A stretch of 64,000 nucleotides of DNA from Domibacillus robiginosus (lineage in GTDB: Bacteria; Bacillota; Bacilli; Bacillales; Domibacillaceae), in contig NZ_LAHL01000025.1 of assembly GCF_000966195.1 (NCBI RefSeq), positions 1-64,000 on the forward strand, written 5' to 3'. A program made the translations under genes and the position numbers. The notes under the pieces are model-generated. The model did no database searches and had not been told where the DNA came from. It saw nothing but the letters and a program-made list of their open reading frames with translations. Positions 16,106 through 25,282 of this stretch are shown in pieces. The stretch's first letter is position 1, and each line of letters opens with the position of its first letter.

Positions 16106-16452
16106 TGTGTTCCCTCCTTTAAATTTCTTTACAACATCTCTCTTCCACAAATAGCAGGATTAAAACGAAAAAAAAATCCTTTAAATACCTCACATTTCGA
16201 CGATTTAAAGAATCACAGCCAATTACCCAGCTTCCGATTTAAAAGAGACATTTTATAGAGATGCTCCAAGTCTTTTTTTAGAGTTAAAAGCTGTGTTTAT
16301 TTTTCCTCTCCACAAAAATCGACCCTGACACGGATAAAAAAGATCTATTGTTTAAAACCTTAAAGGAAGGAAATAATACAGTATGACCAGAAACTAGATT
16401 CCTGTATTATTTGCTAACCATATAGATAGGTTGTGAAGGTTTGTAGGATGAG
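16106..16452. other. Intergenic region
   Basis: Divergent spacer. No gene or clear regulatory palindrome was seen. Confidence 0.35.
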
Positions 16453-16890
16453 TTGTTGTCAGGCGGAAAAAAAGTGATTGATTTTTACGCAATTGGGGGT
16501 ATTATACTGCTAATTACCGGATTGATAGATTTTATTTGTACGACATTATGGGCAGAAGGTGGAGCGGGCTCTGTAACAGGACACCTATCTAAAGGGATAT
16601 GGAAAAGCATGTATATTCTTAGCTTGGTAGGCCCTTTACTGCTGGCAAGCACTGTATCAATATGGGTCTGTTTGTTTTGGGGAGGCTGGACTTTATTTTT
16701 TGCAGGTGATCTGAGTGCAATGACTAATACACAAGTTAAAACACCCGCTCCATAGATAGATCGTCTTTATTTTTCAGGTTACATATTCCTCACGCTAAGA
16801 AACAGCATCATTATACGAAACGGAGTATTTTGGAAAGCTGTTCCTCCAAAAAGGACTACCTGCCTGCTCAGACCAAGACTTTTAAAGAAA
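16453..16890 (+). pseudogene. Two-TM potassium-channel-like protein, decayed
   Basis: A TTG start with AGGATGAG upstream gives 100 residues with two membrane helices (ILLITGLIDFICTTLW and a second at LVGPLLLASTVSIWVCLFWG). The frame stops at TAG 16753, but the translation continues in the same frame with IDRLYFSGYIFLTLRNS, matching the pore region of related channels, which normally read TLGNGD. The TAG corresponds to a Trp codon, and the selectivity sequence is altered. The C-terminal domain cannot be followed. It is best read as an inactive channel gene, though the 100-residue product could still be made. Confidence 0.6.
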
Positions 16891-17071
16891 ATTAAGTGGT
16901 TTGGAAAAACGATGCAAAGGATTGTTCGACATTGTTGAAGCAAGTGCCCGAAAGTGGCCTTTACACAATTGAATTTATCAATTTTTTGTGTTGTGTAACT
17001 TTCTTATTTTCCGCTTTATTTAATCAGCAGCAGTGGACTCATTCAAAACAGCGAAAAGGGAGGTGGATATA

Positions 17072-17587
17072 TTGTTTTTTAATAGCTGGGAAACGATTGA
17101 GCGAACAATTATTGTAGGTATTTTAGCTTACATTGGACTGATTTTCTTTGTAAGAATCTCTGGCAAACGCACCCTTTCAAAGATGAATGCTTTTGATCTT
17201 GTCGTTACCGTTGCGCTTGGTTCTACTTTAGCCACTATTCTATTAAGCAAAAAGGTGGCGCTGGCCGAAGGCTTTACTGCCTTTTTGCTTTTGATTGGCA
17301 TGCAATACCTGATCGCATGGCTTTCTGTCCGGTCAACGTTTGTGAGTCAAATAATTAAATCAACCCCAAAACTTCTTTATTACAAGGGAGAATATTTTAA
17401 ATATACAATGAAAAAAGAAAGGGTGTTAGAAGTTGAAATTCTCCAGGCAGTCCGATCAAACGGGACCTCCTCTATGTCACAAGTGGAAGCTGTTGTATTG
17501 GAGACAGATGGAAGTATTTCTGTTATCAAGAAATCGAATCATACAGAGTACTCTACGTTACGTAATGTTTCAAATAAAGAGGGTTAA
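17072..17587 (+). CDS. DUF421 (YetF) family membrane protein
   Basis: A 171-residue protein: N-terminal WETIERTIIVGILAYIGLIFFVRI is the typical first helix, followed by SGKRTLSKMNAFDLVVTVALGS, the most conserved family segment, two more helices and a soluble domain with an arginine-containing strand. Its start is TTG 17072 behind GGGAGGTGG, with spacing of six; an ATG 39 bases earlier lacks a ribosome site. This is the more typical YetF-type architecture than the paralogue at 14845-15468. Its function is not established. It follows the broken channel gene on the same strand with about 180 bases between. Confidence 0.78.
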   Translation: MFFNSWETIERTIIVGILAYIGLIFFVRISGKRTLSKMNAFDLVVTVALGSTLATILLSKKVALAEGFTAFLLLIGMQYLIAWLSVRSTFVSQIIKSTPKLLYYKGEYFKYTMKKERVLEVEILQAVRSNGTSSMSQVEAVVLETDGSISVIKKSNHTEYSTLRNVSNKEG

Positions 17588-18234
17588 CTCATTTTTCAGT
17601 TTTGTTTAAGTTATTTGTTATTAAAAATTGGTATTTTCCTAGACAAATTAAATATCTATTTTTACGAGAACAATTATAAAAATGTTGAGAAGAAACTAGA
17701 CAAGATTTATATGCTGAATCTCTAATTATGCTGTTATATTGTTTAACCTTTGTGTGATGAAAGTGAGCAACATTTTTAACACCTCTTTTCCGGTAGAAAC
17801 AGGCATCCTTTTTTTCTTTTAACTCCCCTGTATATTCGATGTATTTTCGAGATAAAAAAAGGGCATACTTAAATTATAATCAGACAATGATTAGGCATTC
17901 TTTTACCACCCAAAACTCCTAGTAAATTCAGCTGCACCCTGCAAATATAATAGTTTTGGTAAAGAACTGTCCAATTAAATTCAAGAAATTTTACTTTAAA
18001 ACTAATTTTATCTACAATACTTAGTTAAATATTCTTCAACCAAAAGTTAATAATAAATCCTTTTTCCTACACAAAATCTAAAAGTTTTCCAGTAAAAAGG
18101 ATTAGGCTTTTATTAAAAAGAAAACAGCCTATAAGCCTAATTGGTTAGTGTATAAGCAAAGACCTTTTGATTAATAGGATTGAAATAAAAAAAGTTAATA
18201 TGGATAAATCAAGGATTGGAGGTTTTCATGTAGA
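17588..18234. other. Long AT-rich intergenic region
   Basis: No gene seen in 647 bases. A hairpin TTAGGCTT...AAGCCTAA lies at about 18101-18141, upstream of the BCCT carrier gene, and could be leader structure. At 18228-18233 an ATG is followed at once by TAG, directly before the carrier's start codon. Confidence 0.4.
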
Positions 18235-19743
18235 ATGAAGAATGTCTCAGTTGTTTTTTATATATCAGCAGCTATAATAGGATTGCTCGTTCTTATAGGA
18301 GTGATCATGCCCGAGAAACTTGAAATTGTGACGGGCAGTTTGCAGGCCTTCATTGTAGATGCCTTTGGCTGGTACTATTTAATTGTGGTATTGTTTTTTG
18401 TAGTAATTTGTTTATATTTATTGGTAAGTCCAGTTGGGCGAATAAAGCTAGGAAAACCAGAAGACAAACCCGAGTTTTCACGCCCAACCTGGATCGCCAT
18501 GCTTTTTAGTGCCGGAGTAGGAATCGGGTTAGTATTCTACGGTACTGCTGAGCCAATTAGCCATTATGCCGTCAGTTCTCCAACTGGAGAAACAGGTACA
18601 GACCAAGCAATGAAAGATGCGATGAGATTCACCTTTTTTCACTGGGGTATCCACGCATGGGCTATATATGGAATTGTTGCTCTTTGTTTGGCCTATTTTA
18701 CCTTTAGGAAAGGTGAGCTGTCCATAATTAGCGCTACTTTAAAACCAGTTATTGGAAAACACACAACCGGTGCCCTGGGAACAGTCATTGACGTTGTGGC
18801 TGTTATTGCCACGGTGATTGGTGTCGCCACAACACTGGGATTTGGCGCTGTACAAATTAACGGCGGGTTAGCTTACTTATTTGATGTTCCTTCCACTATT
18901 ACAAATCAGTTCTTTATTATTTTAGTGGTAACTGTTCTGTTTATGATCTCAGCTTTAACAGGCTTGGGAAAAGGAATCAAAATTCTGAGCAACGCTAACA
19001 TGCTTCTTGCTGGTGCCCTTTTTCTTTTGTTGTTTATATTGGGTCCAACTTTGTTTACATTAAATTTATTTACTGACACAATCGGGCAATATATTCAAGG
19101 GCTTGTGAGTATGAGCCTTCGGATTGCTCCACTTAACGAAGAAAACCGCAGCTGGATCAACAGCTGGACGATCTTTTACTGGGCATGGTGGATTGCTTGG
19201 TCTCCATTTGTTGGAATCTTTATTGCCCGCGTTTCAAAAGGACGAACGATCCGTGAGTTTGTAACATATGTTTTGCTTGCTCCCTCTCTCATCAGCTTTA
19301 TATGGTTTTCTGTATTCGGTGGTTCTGCTATGCTTCTTGAGCACGATGGCGTTACTTCCATTTCAAAACTAGCAACCGAGGAGTCTCTCTTTGGTGTATT
19401 GGCACATTATCCAATGAGTGGAATCGTATCGATCCTTGCAATCATTCTTATAGGAACTTTCTTTATTACTTCCGCTGACTCTGGAACCTATGTTTTAGGC
19501 ATGATGACAACGAATGGTTCTCAAAATCCCAGCAACCGCATAAAAATTACTTGGGGTGCCCTGTTGACGATTATGGCTCTTGTTCTTCTATATTCAGGAG
19601 GACTGCAAGCTTTGCAAAACACCATGATTGTTGCGGCTTTACCCTTTTCCATCGTAATGGTATTAATGACCATTAGTTTGGTTAAATCGCTTAATAAGGA
19701 AGCAAAAGAAATTAGGCTAAAAAATCCATATAAACACAAGTAA
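18235..19743 (+). CDS. BCCT-family betaine/choline/carnitine transporter
   Basis: A 502-residue carrier with 12 membrane helices. The BCCT signature WTIFYWAWWIAWSPFVG is present with aromatic residues that form the quaternary-amine binding box, and GVGIGLVFYGTAEP is the conserved helix-3 segment. It should import glycine betaine or a related compound with Na+. The C-terminus is short, with no long regulatory tail. GGAGG is 13 bases from the ATG used here and 6 from an upstream ATG that runs into TAG, a start-stop element that may limit translation. A strong terminator follows. Confidence 0.88.
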   Translation: MKNVSVVFYISAAIIGLLVLIGVIMPEKLEIVTGSLQAFIVDAFGWYYLIVVLFFVVICLYLLVSPVGRIKLGKPEDKPEFSRPTWIAMLFSAGVGIGLVFYGTAEPISHYAVSSPTGETGTDQAMKDAMRFTFFHWGIHAWAIYGIVALCLAYFTFRKGELSIISATLKPVIGKHTTGALGTVIDVVAVIATVIGVATTLGFGAVQINGGLAYLFDVPSTITNQFFIILVVTVLFMISALTGLGKGIKILSNANMLLAGALFLLLFILGPTLFTLNLFTDTIGQYIQGLVSMSLRIAPLNEENRSWINSWTIFYWAWWIAWSPFVGIFIARVSKGRTIREFVTYVLLAPSLISFIWFSVFGGSAMLLEHDGVTSISKLATEESLFGVLAHYPMSGIVSILAIILIGTFFITSADSGTYVLGMMTTNGSQNPSNRIKITWGALLTIMALVLLYSGGLQALQNTMIVAALPFSIVMVLMTISLVKSLNKEAKEIRLKNPYKHK

Positions 19744-19759
19744 TGAAATATAATGAGAA

Positions 19760-19796
19760 AATGGCTGCCAGTTTTTTACTGGCAGCCATTTTTGTT
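19760..19796 (+). terminator. Terminator after BCCT gene
   Basis: AATGGCTGCCAGT, TTTTT, ACTGGCAGCCATT then TTTG: a perfect 13-bp stem with T-run, directly beyond the stop codon. Confidence 0.9.
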
Positions 19797-19962
19797 TTTT
19801 CACCATACGTGCAGGAAAGGGCTTTTAAATATAACGATCCTAGAATAGATGATGCGTTTACAGAGAAGGGAATAAATGAAGCAGCCTTTTTATATAATGG
19901 TGGGACAAGTGTTCATAACTTATTAAATTCTGTTTACTATATGAGTACGAAGGAGGGATTTC

Positions 19963-20955
19963 ATGCTTTTTATTTTATTTGGAACAGCTGGGGCTGCTAC
20001 TGTACTGGCAGCAATAGCACTATCAAATTACGCGGATGAATTAAGTGAGAAAACGTCACTTGGCGGGCTGCTCGTTGGAACGGTTCTGCTGGCAAGCGCC
20101 ACTTCCCTTCCAGAAGTAACCACCAGCATTTCTGCTGTTTTCCTTGAAAATCCGGATATTGCAGTAGGAAATATGCTTGGATCAAATATGTTCAATCTCT
20201 TTATTATTGCAAGTTTTGATTTATGGTACCGAAAATTACGCTTATACCAATCTGTAAGCAGCGAGCATGTATTCACAGCGGGGCTTGGATTTTTTCTTTC
20301 GTTAATGACACTCTTTGCCCTAGTATGGCACCCACACTATGTTGTTTACGGAGTTGGGTTAGATTCTTTATGTATTGCATTTGTTTGCATCCTAGGCATG
20401 TTTATTATCAGTAAAGCGTTCCAGGCACCCACTCTTGAACAGGATATGGCTGCAAACAACTCATCCACTTCTTCTGATCAGACGCCTTTTTCACTAAAAA
20501 AAACAATAACCGGCTTTTTTATTATGGCTTTACTGATCACTGGGGCAGGAACCATGCTTTCTTTTGTAGGTGATGAAATTGCCAGAGTTACTGGAATTGG
20601 ATCAAGTTTTGTAGGCAGCTTTTTCCTGGCGGCTACTACCTCTATGCCCGAAGCAATTGCTGTACTTGTGGCCCTTCGATTAAAAAATGTGAATCTAGCT
20701 CTTGGTTCAATACTCGGCAGCAATATTTTTAATATGCTAATTCTAACAAGCTCTGATGCCGTTTATCGTAAGGGGCCTATTCTTTCAAACGTCTCCTCTG
20801 TCCATCAGGTTTCCGCACTATCCGTATGTGTATTATCTCTTATTTTAATGCTGGCACTTAAGATGAAAAAAGGTTCTTCCGTAAAGTATCTTGTCCCTTC
20901 CCTGTTGATTATCGTTGTTTATGTATACTCTTCTTATAGAATTTTTCAAGGCTAA
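19963..20955 (+). CDS. CaCA-family sodium/calcium exchanger
   Basis: A 330-residue membrane protein built of two inverted Na_Ca_ex halves. The alpha repeats are clear: GTVLLASATSLPEVTTSISA with GNMLGSNMFNL (about 38-80), and SSFVGSFFLAATTSMPEAIA with GSILGSNIFNM (about 210-260). A hydrophilic loop rich in Ser/Thr/Asn (about 155-170) joins the halves. It probably exchanges Ca2+ (or another cation) for Na+ or H+. AAGGAGGG precedes the ATG by six bases. It lies between two Na+-coupled carriers but has its own ribosome site. Confidence 0.85.
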   Translation: MLFILFGTAGAATVLAAIALSNYADELSEKTSLGGLLVGTVLLASATSLPEVTTSISAVFLENPDIAVGNMLGSNMFNLFIIASFDLWYRKLRLYQSVSSEHVFTAGLGFFLSLMTLFALVWHPHYVVYGVGLDSLCIAFVCILGMFIISKAFQAPTLEQDMAANNSSTSSDQTPFSLKKTITGFFIMALLITGAGTMLSFVGDEIARVTGIGSSFVGSFFLAATTSMPEAIAVLVALRLKNVNLALGSILGSNIFNMLILTSSDAVYRKGPILSNVSSVHQVSALSVCVLSLILMLALKMKKGSSVKYLVPSLLIIVVYVYSSYRIFQG

Positions 20956-21049
20956 AGGCCGGCATTTCCGTTTCCTTCACCTTTACATTGTTTATTCAAT
21001 GCTCCATTAGGGAACATGACAAAAAACTATGTTTAGGTGGTGCAATTGC

Positions 21050-22432
21050 ATGGAAAATTTTTTGGAAGGAGTCAGTGCGTTTTCCAGCTGGCTGTGGGGC
21101 ATTCCCCTTATTACATTGCTTGTCATAACAGGCGTTTATTTAACCGTTCTATTAGGGTTCTTTCAGTTTCGATACCCGCTTTATATGATGAAGCAAACCT
21201 TTGGCAGTATATTTAAAGAGCCAAAAGGAAAAGGAAATATTACACCGCTGCAGGCATTAACTTCCGCCTTGTCTTCTACCGTCGGTGCTGCAAACATCAT
21301 CGGAGTGCCCGCTGCGATTATGTTTGGAGGACCGGGTGCTGTGTTTTGGATGTGGGTAATTGCAGTTATTGGGATGTCCATTAAATTTTCAGAAAGTGTG
21401 TTAGCAGTTCATTATAGGGAGAAGAATGAGGCAGGAGAATACGTGGGCGGCCCTGTCTATTATATGACAAAGGGGCTGAAACTTAAGTGGCTGGGAGCCT
21501 GGTTCGCTTTTGCTTTAATGATCGAGCTGATTCCAAGTATTATGGTCCAGGGAAATGCTGTATCTTCTGCCGTAAAAGAAACATTTAACGGAAATGAACT
21601 GCTATCAGGCCTCATCACAGCTGTTCTGGTCGGACTTGTAATCTTTGGCGGCTTGAAGCGTATTGCAAAAGTAACCGAAATTATCGTGCCGTTTATGGCG
21701 CTTCTTTATGTAGGTGCAGGTTTGATCATTGTAGCCATGAATTTCAGCCAATTGCCAGAAGTTATCGATCTTATTTTCTCTTATGCACTTCAGCCTATGT
21801 CAGCAGTTGGCGGCTTTGCCGGCGCAGCTGTAGCAGAAACCATCCGCTGGGGATTTGCCCGCGGCTTGTATTCCAATGAAGCAGGACTTGGAACAGCACC
21901 GATTGCCCATGCAGCTGCCACGACTGATCATCCAGTCCGACAAGGATTTTGGGCTGTAATGGGAATTGTGATAGATACATTAATTATCTGCAGTACAACA
22001 GCTTTTGTTGTTCTTTCATCGGGTGTCTGGACACGTGAAGGTGCAGCGGATAATCCAGCTGCCTTGACGACTATTGCTTTTCAGGAATATTTCGGTTACA
22101 CGGGAAGCTTAATTGTTACGATCTCGCTTATTTTCTTTGTATTATCAACAATTATTGTTGTCATCTTTTACGGATCAAGACAAGCAGAGTTTTTATTTGG
22201 CTTACGAGCGGGTTTTGTAATGAAATTCGTTTATCTGGCTTCTATTGTGGTAGGAGCAATAGGCGGCGCCCAGGTCATTTGGAATTTTCTTGACCTTGCA
22301 CTTGCCGCTATATTAATCCCAAATGTTATTGCTGTATTGCTACTAAGTAAGGAAGTGAAAAAGCTAAAAACAGAGTTTTTCACTTCCGACCTTTACTATA
22401 AAAAAGATATCAAGAAAAAATCGGCTTCGTAA
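21050..22432 (+). CDS. AGCS-family alanine/glycine:cation symporter
   Basis: A 460-residue Na+:amino-acid symporter. Conserved elements include LGFFQFRYPLYMMKQTFGS at the N-terminus, ALSSTVGAANIIGVP and ETIRWGFARGLYSNEAGLGT, which is the family signature, followed by HAAATTDHPVRQG. About 10-11 membrane helices are expected. The likely substrates are alanine or glycine. ATG 21050 is nine bases from AGGTGG; seven further upstream codons lack a site. It ends at a strong terminator shared with a decayed gene on the other strand. Confidence 0.87.
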   Translation: MENFLEGVSAFSSWLWGIPLITLLVITGVYLTVLLGFFQFRYPLYMMKQTFGSIFKEPKGKGNITPLQALTSALSSTVGAANIIGVPAAIMFGGPGAVFWMWVIAVIGMSIKFSESVLAVHYREKNEAGEYVGGPVYYMTKGLKLKWLGAWFAFALMIELIPSIMVQGNAVSSAVKETFNGNELLSGLITAVLVGLVIFGGLKRIAKVTEIIVPFMALLYVGAGLIIVAMNFSQLPEVIDLIFSYALQPMSAVGGFAGAAVAETIRWGFARGLYSNEAGLGTAPIAHAAATTDHPVRQGFWAVMGIVIDTLIICSTTAFVVLSSGVWTREGAADNPAALTTIAFQEYFGYTGSLIVTISLIFFVLSTIIVVIFYGSRQAEFLFGLRAGFVMKFVYLASIVVGAIGGAQVIWNFLDLALAAILIPNVIAVLLLSKEVKKLKTEFFTSDLYYKKDIKKKSAS

Positions 22433-22456
22433 ACAAAAAAACGGCGTAATAGTCTA

Positions 22457-22488
22457 AACCGAAAAGCTCTATGCTTTTCGGTTTTTTG
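22457..22488. terminator. Terminator after AGCS gene
   Basis: AACCGAAAAGC, TCTAT, GCTTTTCGGTT then TTTT; also positioned to end the minus-strand remnant. Confidence 0.88.
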
Positions 22489-22490
22489 TT

Positions 22491-22919
22491 TTATTCATTT
22501 TCTTCTTTTACAGCTTTTTCAAGCCGTTTAAACCGGTGCACATCAGCTGGCCGCAGAGGAATAGGCTCTTTCCACAATTTAATTAACAACGTCAAAACAG
22601 GGAACGGAAGAGCGGAAACAAATGTTGCATTTTATAATGCCGCAAATCTACCGCCAGCAAGTAAACCGGCTGCGATAACTGACATCACGAAACCCCAGAT
22701 GATCTTTGCCACAAGCCAAAGAGTTAAGCTTCCATTTGTCGTCATGCTTGCGAGAATATATGTAGCTGAATCGACTGATATAACAAGAAACGTAAAGGTT
22801 AGCAAAATGGACATCACAAACATACTATCTGTCATTGGTAAATGCTGATATTTTTCAAATAAAGCAAGTGTCATATCAGCATTAACCACTTTGGCAATGC
22901 CGGTATTATTGTTGAACCT
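22491..22919 (-). pseudogene. BCCT transporter, C-terminal remnant
   Basis: The frame covers the last three helices of a BCCT carrier: NADMTLALFEKYQHLPMTDS, LVISVDSATYILASMTTNGS (compare ITSADSGTYVLGMMTTNGS in the intact gene at 18235-19743), then GGRFAAL-stop-NATFVSALPFPV. The internal TAA corresponds to a Gln codon. Nothing N-terminal is left. It is a different, more diverged paralogue. Confidence 0.8.
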
Positions 22920-22937
22920 CTCTCTAAATTGATGGTT

Positions 22938-22976
22938 ATAAAACCTGCTTCTACAAACGACTAAAACAGGTTTTAT
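22938..22976. promoter_or_regulatory. Hairpin upstream of cstA
   Basis: ATAAAACCTG and CAGGTTTTAT pair across a 19-base loop, 150 bases before cstA. It lacks a long T-run on the plus strand, so its role is uncertain. Confidence 0.4.
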
Positions 22977-23126
22977 GGTTGCTATTGTAAAATAAAATGC
23001 AAAAATAATTTTCTAAATAAAAAAATCGACATAAATAAACAGATTATTTTAAAAAAAGGTTGTATTTTAATTTTTCAGAATATAGAATAATAAAATAGTT
23101 CTTGTTTACATCAGGAGGTTTCATCA

Positions 23127-24560
23127 ATGATTACATTTTTATCATCTATTGTTCTACTTTTATGCGGGTATCTTTTTTATGCAAAATTCGTTGAGCGTGT
23201 GTTTGTGATTAATGATTCACAGCAAACGCCGGCTTATGAAAAAACGGATGGTCTTGATTACGTTCCAATGGCATGGTGGAAAGGCTGGTTTATTCAGCTG
23301 TTAAATATCGCCGGACTCGGACCCATTTTCGGTGCAGTATCAGGCGCATTATATGGCCCGGTCGCTTTTATCTGGATCGTAGCCGGCTGTATTTTTGCCG
23401 GAGCCGTGCACGATTACTTTTCAGGTATGCTGTCATTACGCCACGGTGGTGCTCAATTTCCAGCTTTAGTAGCAAAATATTTGGGCAATGCTGTCAAATC
23501 AGCGGTTAACGTTATCTCTCTCATTTTAATGATTTTAGTAGCGGCTGCTTTTACAGCCGGACCGGCGCAGCTGCTAACACAATTAACACCGCTTAGTTTT
23601 ATGACTGCTCTTATTCTTGTTTTTGCATACTTTTTATTAGCAGCTGTGCTGCCAGTTAATCAAATCATAGGAAAGATTTATCCGATTTTTGGTGTTGTTT
23701 TAGTTGTCATGGCTGTGGCGATTGGTGTAGCGCTGTTATTTGGCGGCAAACCTATTCCTGAGCTGACTCTTGCGAATCTTCATCCGGCTGAACTGCCTAT
23801 TTGGCCTCTGATTATGGTGACCATTTCATGCGGTGCCATTTCTGGATTCCATTCTACACAAAGTCCAATTATTTCACGGACATTGAAAAAGGAGTCTGAA
23901 GGGCGCAAAGTGTTTTACGGAGCAATGATTGGTGAAGGTGTAATTGCCCTCATTTGGGCAGCGGCCGGCATGACATTCTTTGGCGGTACAGTGGGTCTAC
24001 AAGAAGCACTAGCTGCCGGCGGCCCTGCTGGGGTTGTAAATGAAATTTCTGTTTCACTTCTTGGCACATTCGGCGGCATTCTAGCGATTCTTGGTGTTAT
24101 TATTCTGCCTATTACAACAGGCGACACGGCACTCCGTTCATCCCGGATGATTTTATCTGACTGGCTTTCTGGTTTTGTCAATATGGACCGGAAAGGAATG
24201 GTACTGATCATGACGCTTGTGGTTAGCATGCCTACTTTTTACTTATCAACAATTGACTATTCGTTCTTATGGCGGTATGTCGGCTGGAGCAATCAAGTTG
24301 TGGCGGCCGTAATGCTTTGGACGGCGGTTTCATATTTGCTGAAAGAAGGGAAAAACCATTGGATTGCCGGCGTGCCCGCTGTGTTTATGACTGGGGTTGT
24401 CTGCACGTATATTTTTTACGCGCCAGAAGGATTCGGTTTAGCATATGGAGTTTCAATGGCTATCGGTTTTACGCTTGCTGCGGTTGTAGTTGCTTTGTAT
24501 ATAAGACAGATTTTGCGATATAAGCGAATGGAAGCAGATTTTCACATTTCAGCTTCATAA
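23127..24560 (+). CDS. cstA: CstA-family pyruvate/peptide transporter
   Basis: A 477-residue membrane protein of the carbon-starvation family. Conserved segments include NIAGLGPIFGAVSGALYGP, GAVHDYFSGMLSLRHGG, and SGFHSTQSPIISRTLKKE, in order, across about 14 helices. Short Firmicute members of this length lack the C-terminal extension of E. coli CstA (about 700). CstA and BtsT import pyruvate, or peptides in some reports. AGGAGG precedes ATG by nine bases. It is preceded by about 200 bases with a hairpin and followed by a strong terminator, so it is monocistronic. Confidence 0.85.
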   Translation: MITFLSSIVLLLCGYLFYAKFVERVFVINDSQQTPAYEKTDGLDYVPMAWWKGWFIQLLNIAGLGPIFGAVSGALYGPVAFIWIVAGCIFAGAVHDYFSGMLSLRHGGAQFPALVAKYLGNAVKSAVNVISLILMILVAAAFTAGPAQLLTQLTPLSFMTALILVFAYFLLAAVLPVNQIIGKIYPIFGVVLVVMAVAIGVALLFGGKPIPELTLANLHPAELPIWPLIMVTISCGAISGFHSTQSPIISRTLKKESEGRKVFYGAMIGEGVIALIWAAAGMTFFGGTVGLQEALAAGGPAGVVNEISVSLLGTFGGILAILGVIILPITTGDTALRSSRMILSDWLSGFVNMDRKGMVLIMTLVVSMPTFYLSTIDYSFLWRYVGWSNQVVAAVMLWTAVSYLLKEGKNHWIAGVPAVFMTGVVCTYIFYAPEGFGLAYGVSMAIGFTLAAVVVALYIRQILRYKRMEADFHISAS

Positions 24561-24564
24561 AACG

Positions 24565-24597
24565 AAAAAGCATTCTGCATCTGCAGAATGCTTTTTT
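24565..24597. terminator. Terminator after cstA
   Basis: AAAAAGCATTCTGC, ATC, TGCAGAATGC then TTTTTT. Confidence 0.9.
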
Positions 24598-25282
24598 CTT
24601 AGTGTTGAAAAACAAAGAGGTCAAGAGGAAATTCGTTTTTTCAAAAAGTATATGTAGCATGTTTCTTTTTTAGCTTGCCCAAAAGTCTCCCCTTTTGAAA
24701 AACAGCGAGGTTGAAAAAGTTTTTCTGTTTTTTTCAGCTAAGAAAGGAAAACACACTGGGTTTCACTGGCTCTCTTTCCTCCTCACAAGAGCGGCAGGCG
24801 CGGGGCGGAGACTCCTAAGGGACTAGCGGGACAGGTGAGATTGGCTTCGCCATGAAGCGGTGAAAACGAGCTCACCGCCTGCCCCTTGGAAAGCGGAGCC
24901 CCGCGAATGCTGCTTTTTCTATGCTCCGGCTAAGAACGGTCACACATAGGGGATCAAGCCAGACCGAAAATGTCCCTAAACAGTCGGATTCTGAGGATGA
25001 TACAACTGGACAACATCCTATTCCAACAGTATGAAAAAGCATTTGACAAATAAACCATAAACCAATTGGAACTGCTTTCTATTTTTGAGACAGGGATCAA
25101 AAACAACTTTTAAAACAGCAAGCTGCCGATAATTGGACCCGCAGCTATTTTTTCAATGTTATAATCAATTAAAAAATTTTTTTGAATCCATACCTAATTG
25201 CTTTCAATGAACGGGTTATTTAGTATACGCTTTTCAATACACGTTTCAGTTTAAAATAAAAAACATTCACTGCAAGGCTAGG
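24598..25282. other. Intergenic region around repeat copy B
   Basis: Contains the GC-rich repeat at 24791-24905. The remaining DNA has no frame with a start signal or recognisable family. Confidence 0.4.
24791..24905 (-). repeat. Intergenic GC-rich repeat, copy B
   Basis: Read on the minus strand, it has CGGGGCTCCGCTTTCC, AAGGGGCAGGCGGTGAGC and TTAGGAGTCTCCGCC, the same block order as copy A at 5190-5273. The ends GCGGGGCTCCGC and GCGGAGACTCC can pair in part. It is longer than copy A by an inner segment containing GGCTTCGCCATGAAGC, itself a small hairpin. No coding capacity. Confidence 0.65.

Noticed and set aside
19743-20039. Open frame of 98 codons between BCCT and exchanger genes
   Set aside because: It spans the perfect terminator hairpin of the BCCT gene and overlaps the start of the exchanger gene in another frame.
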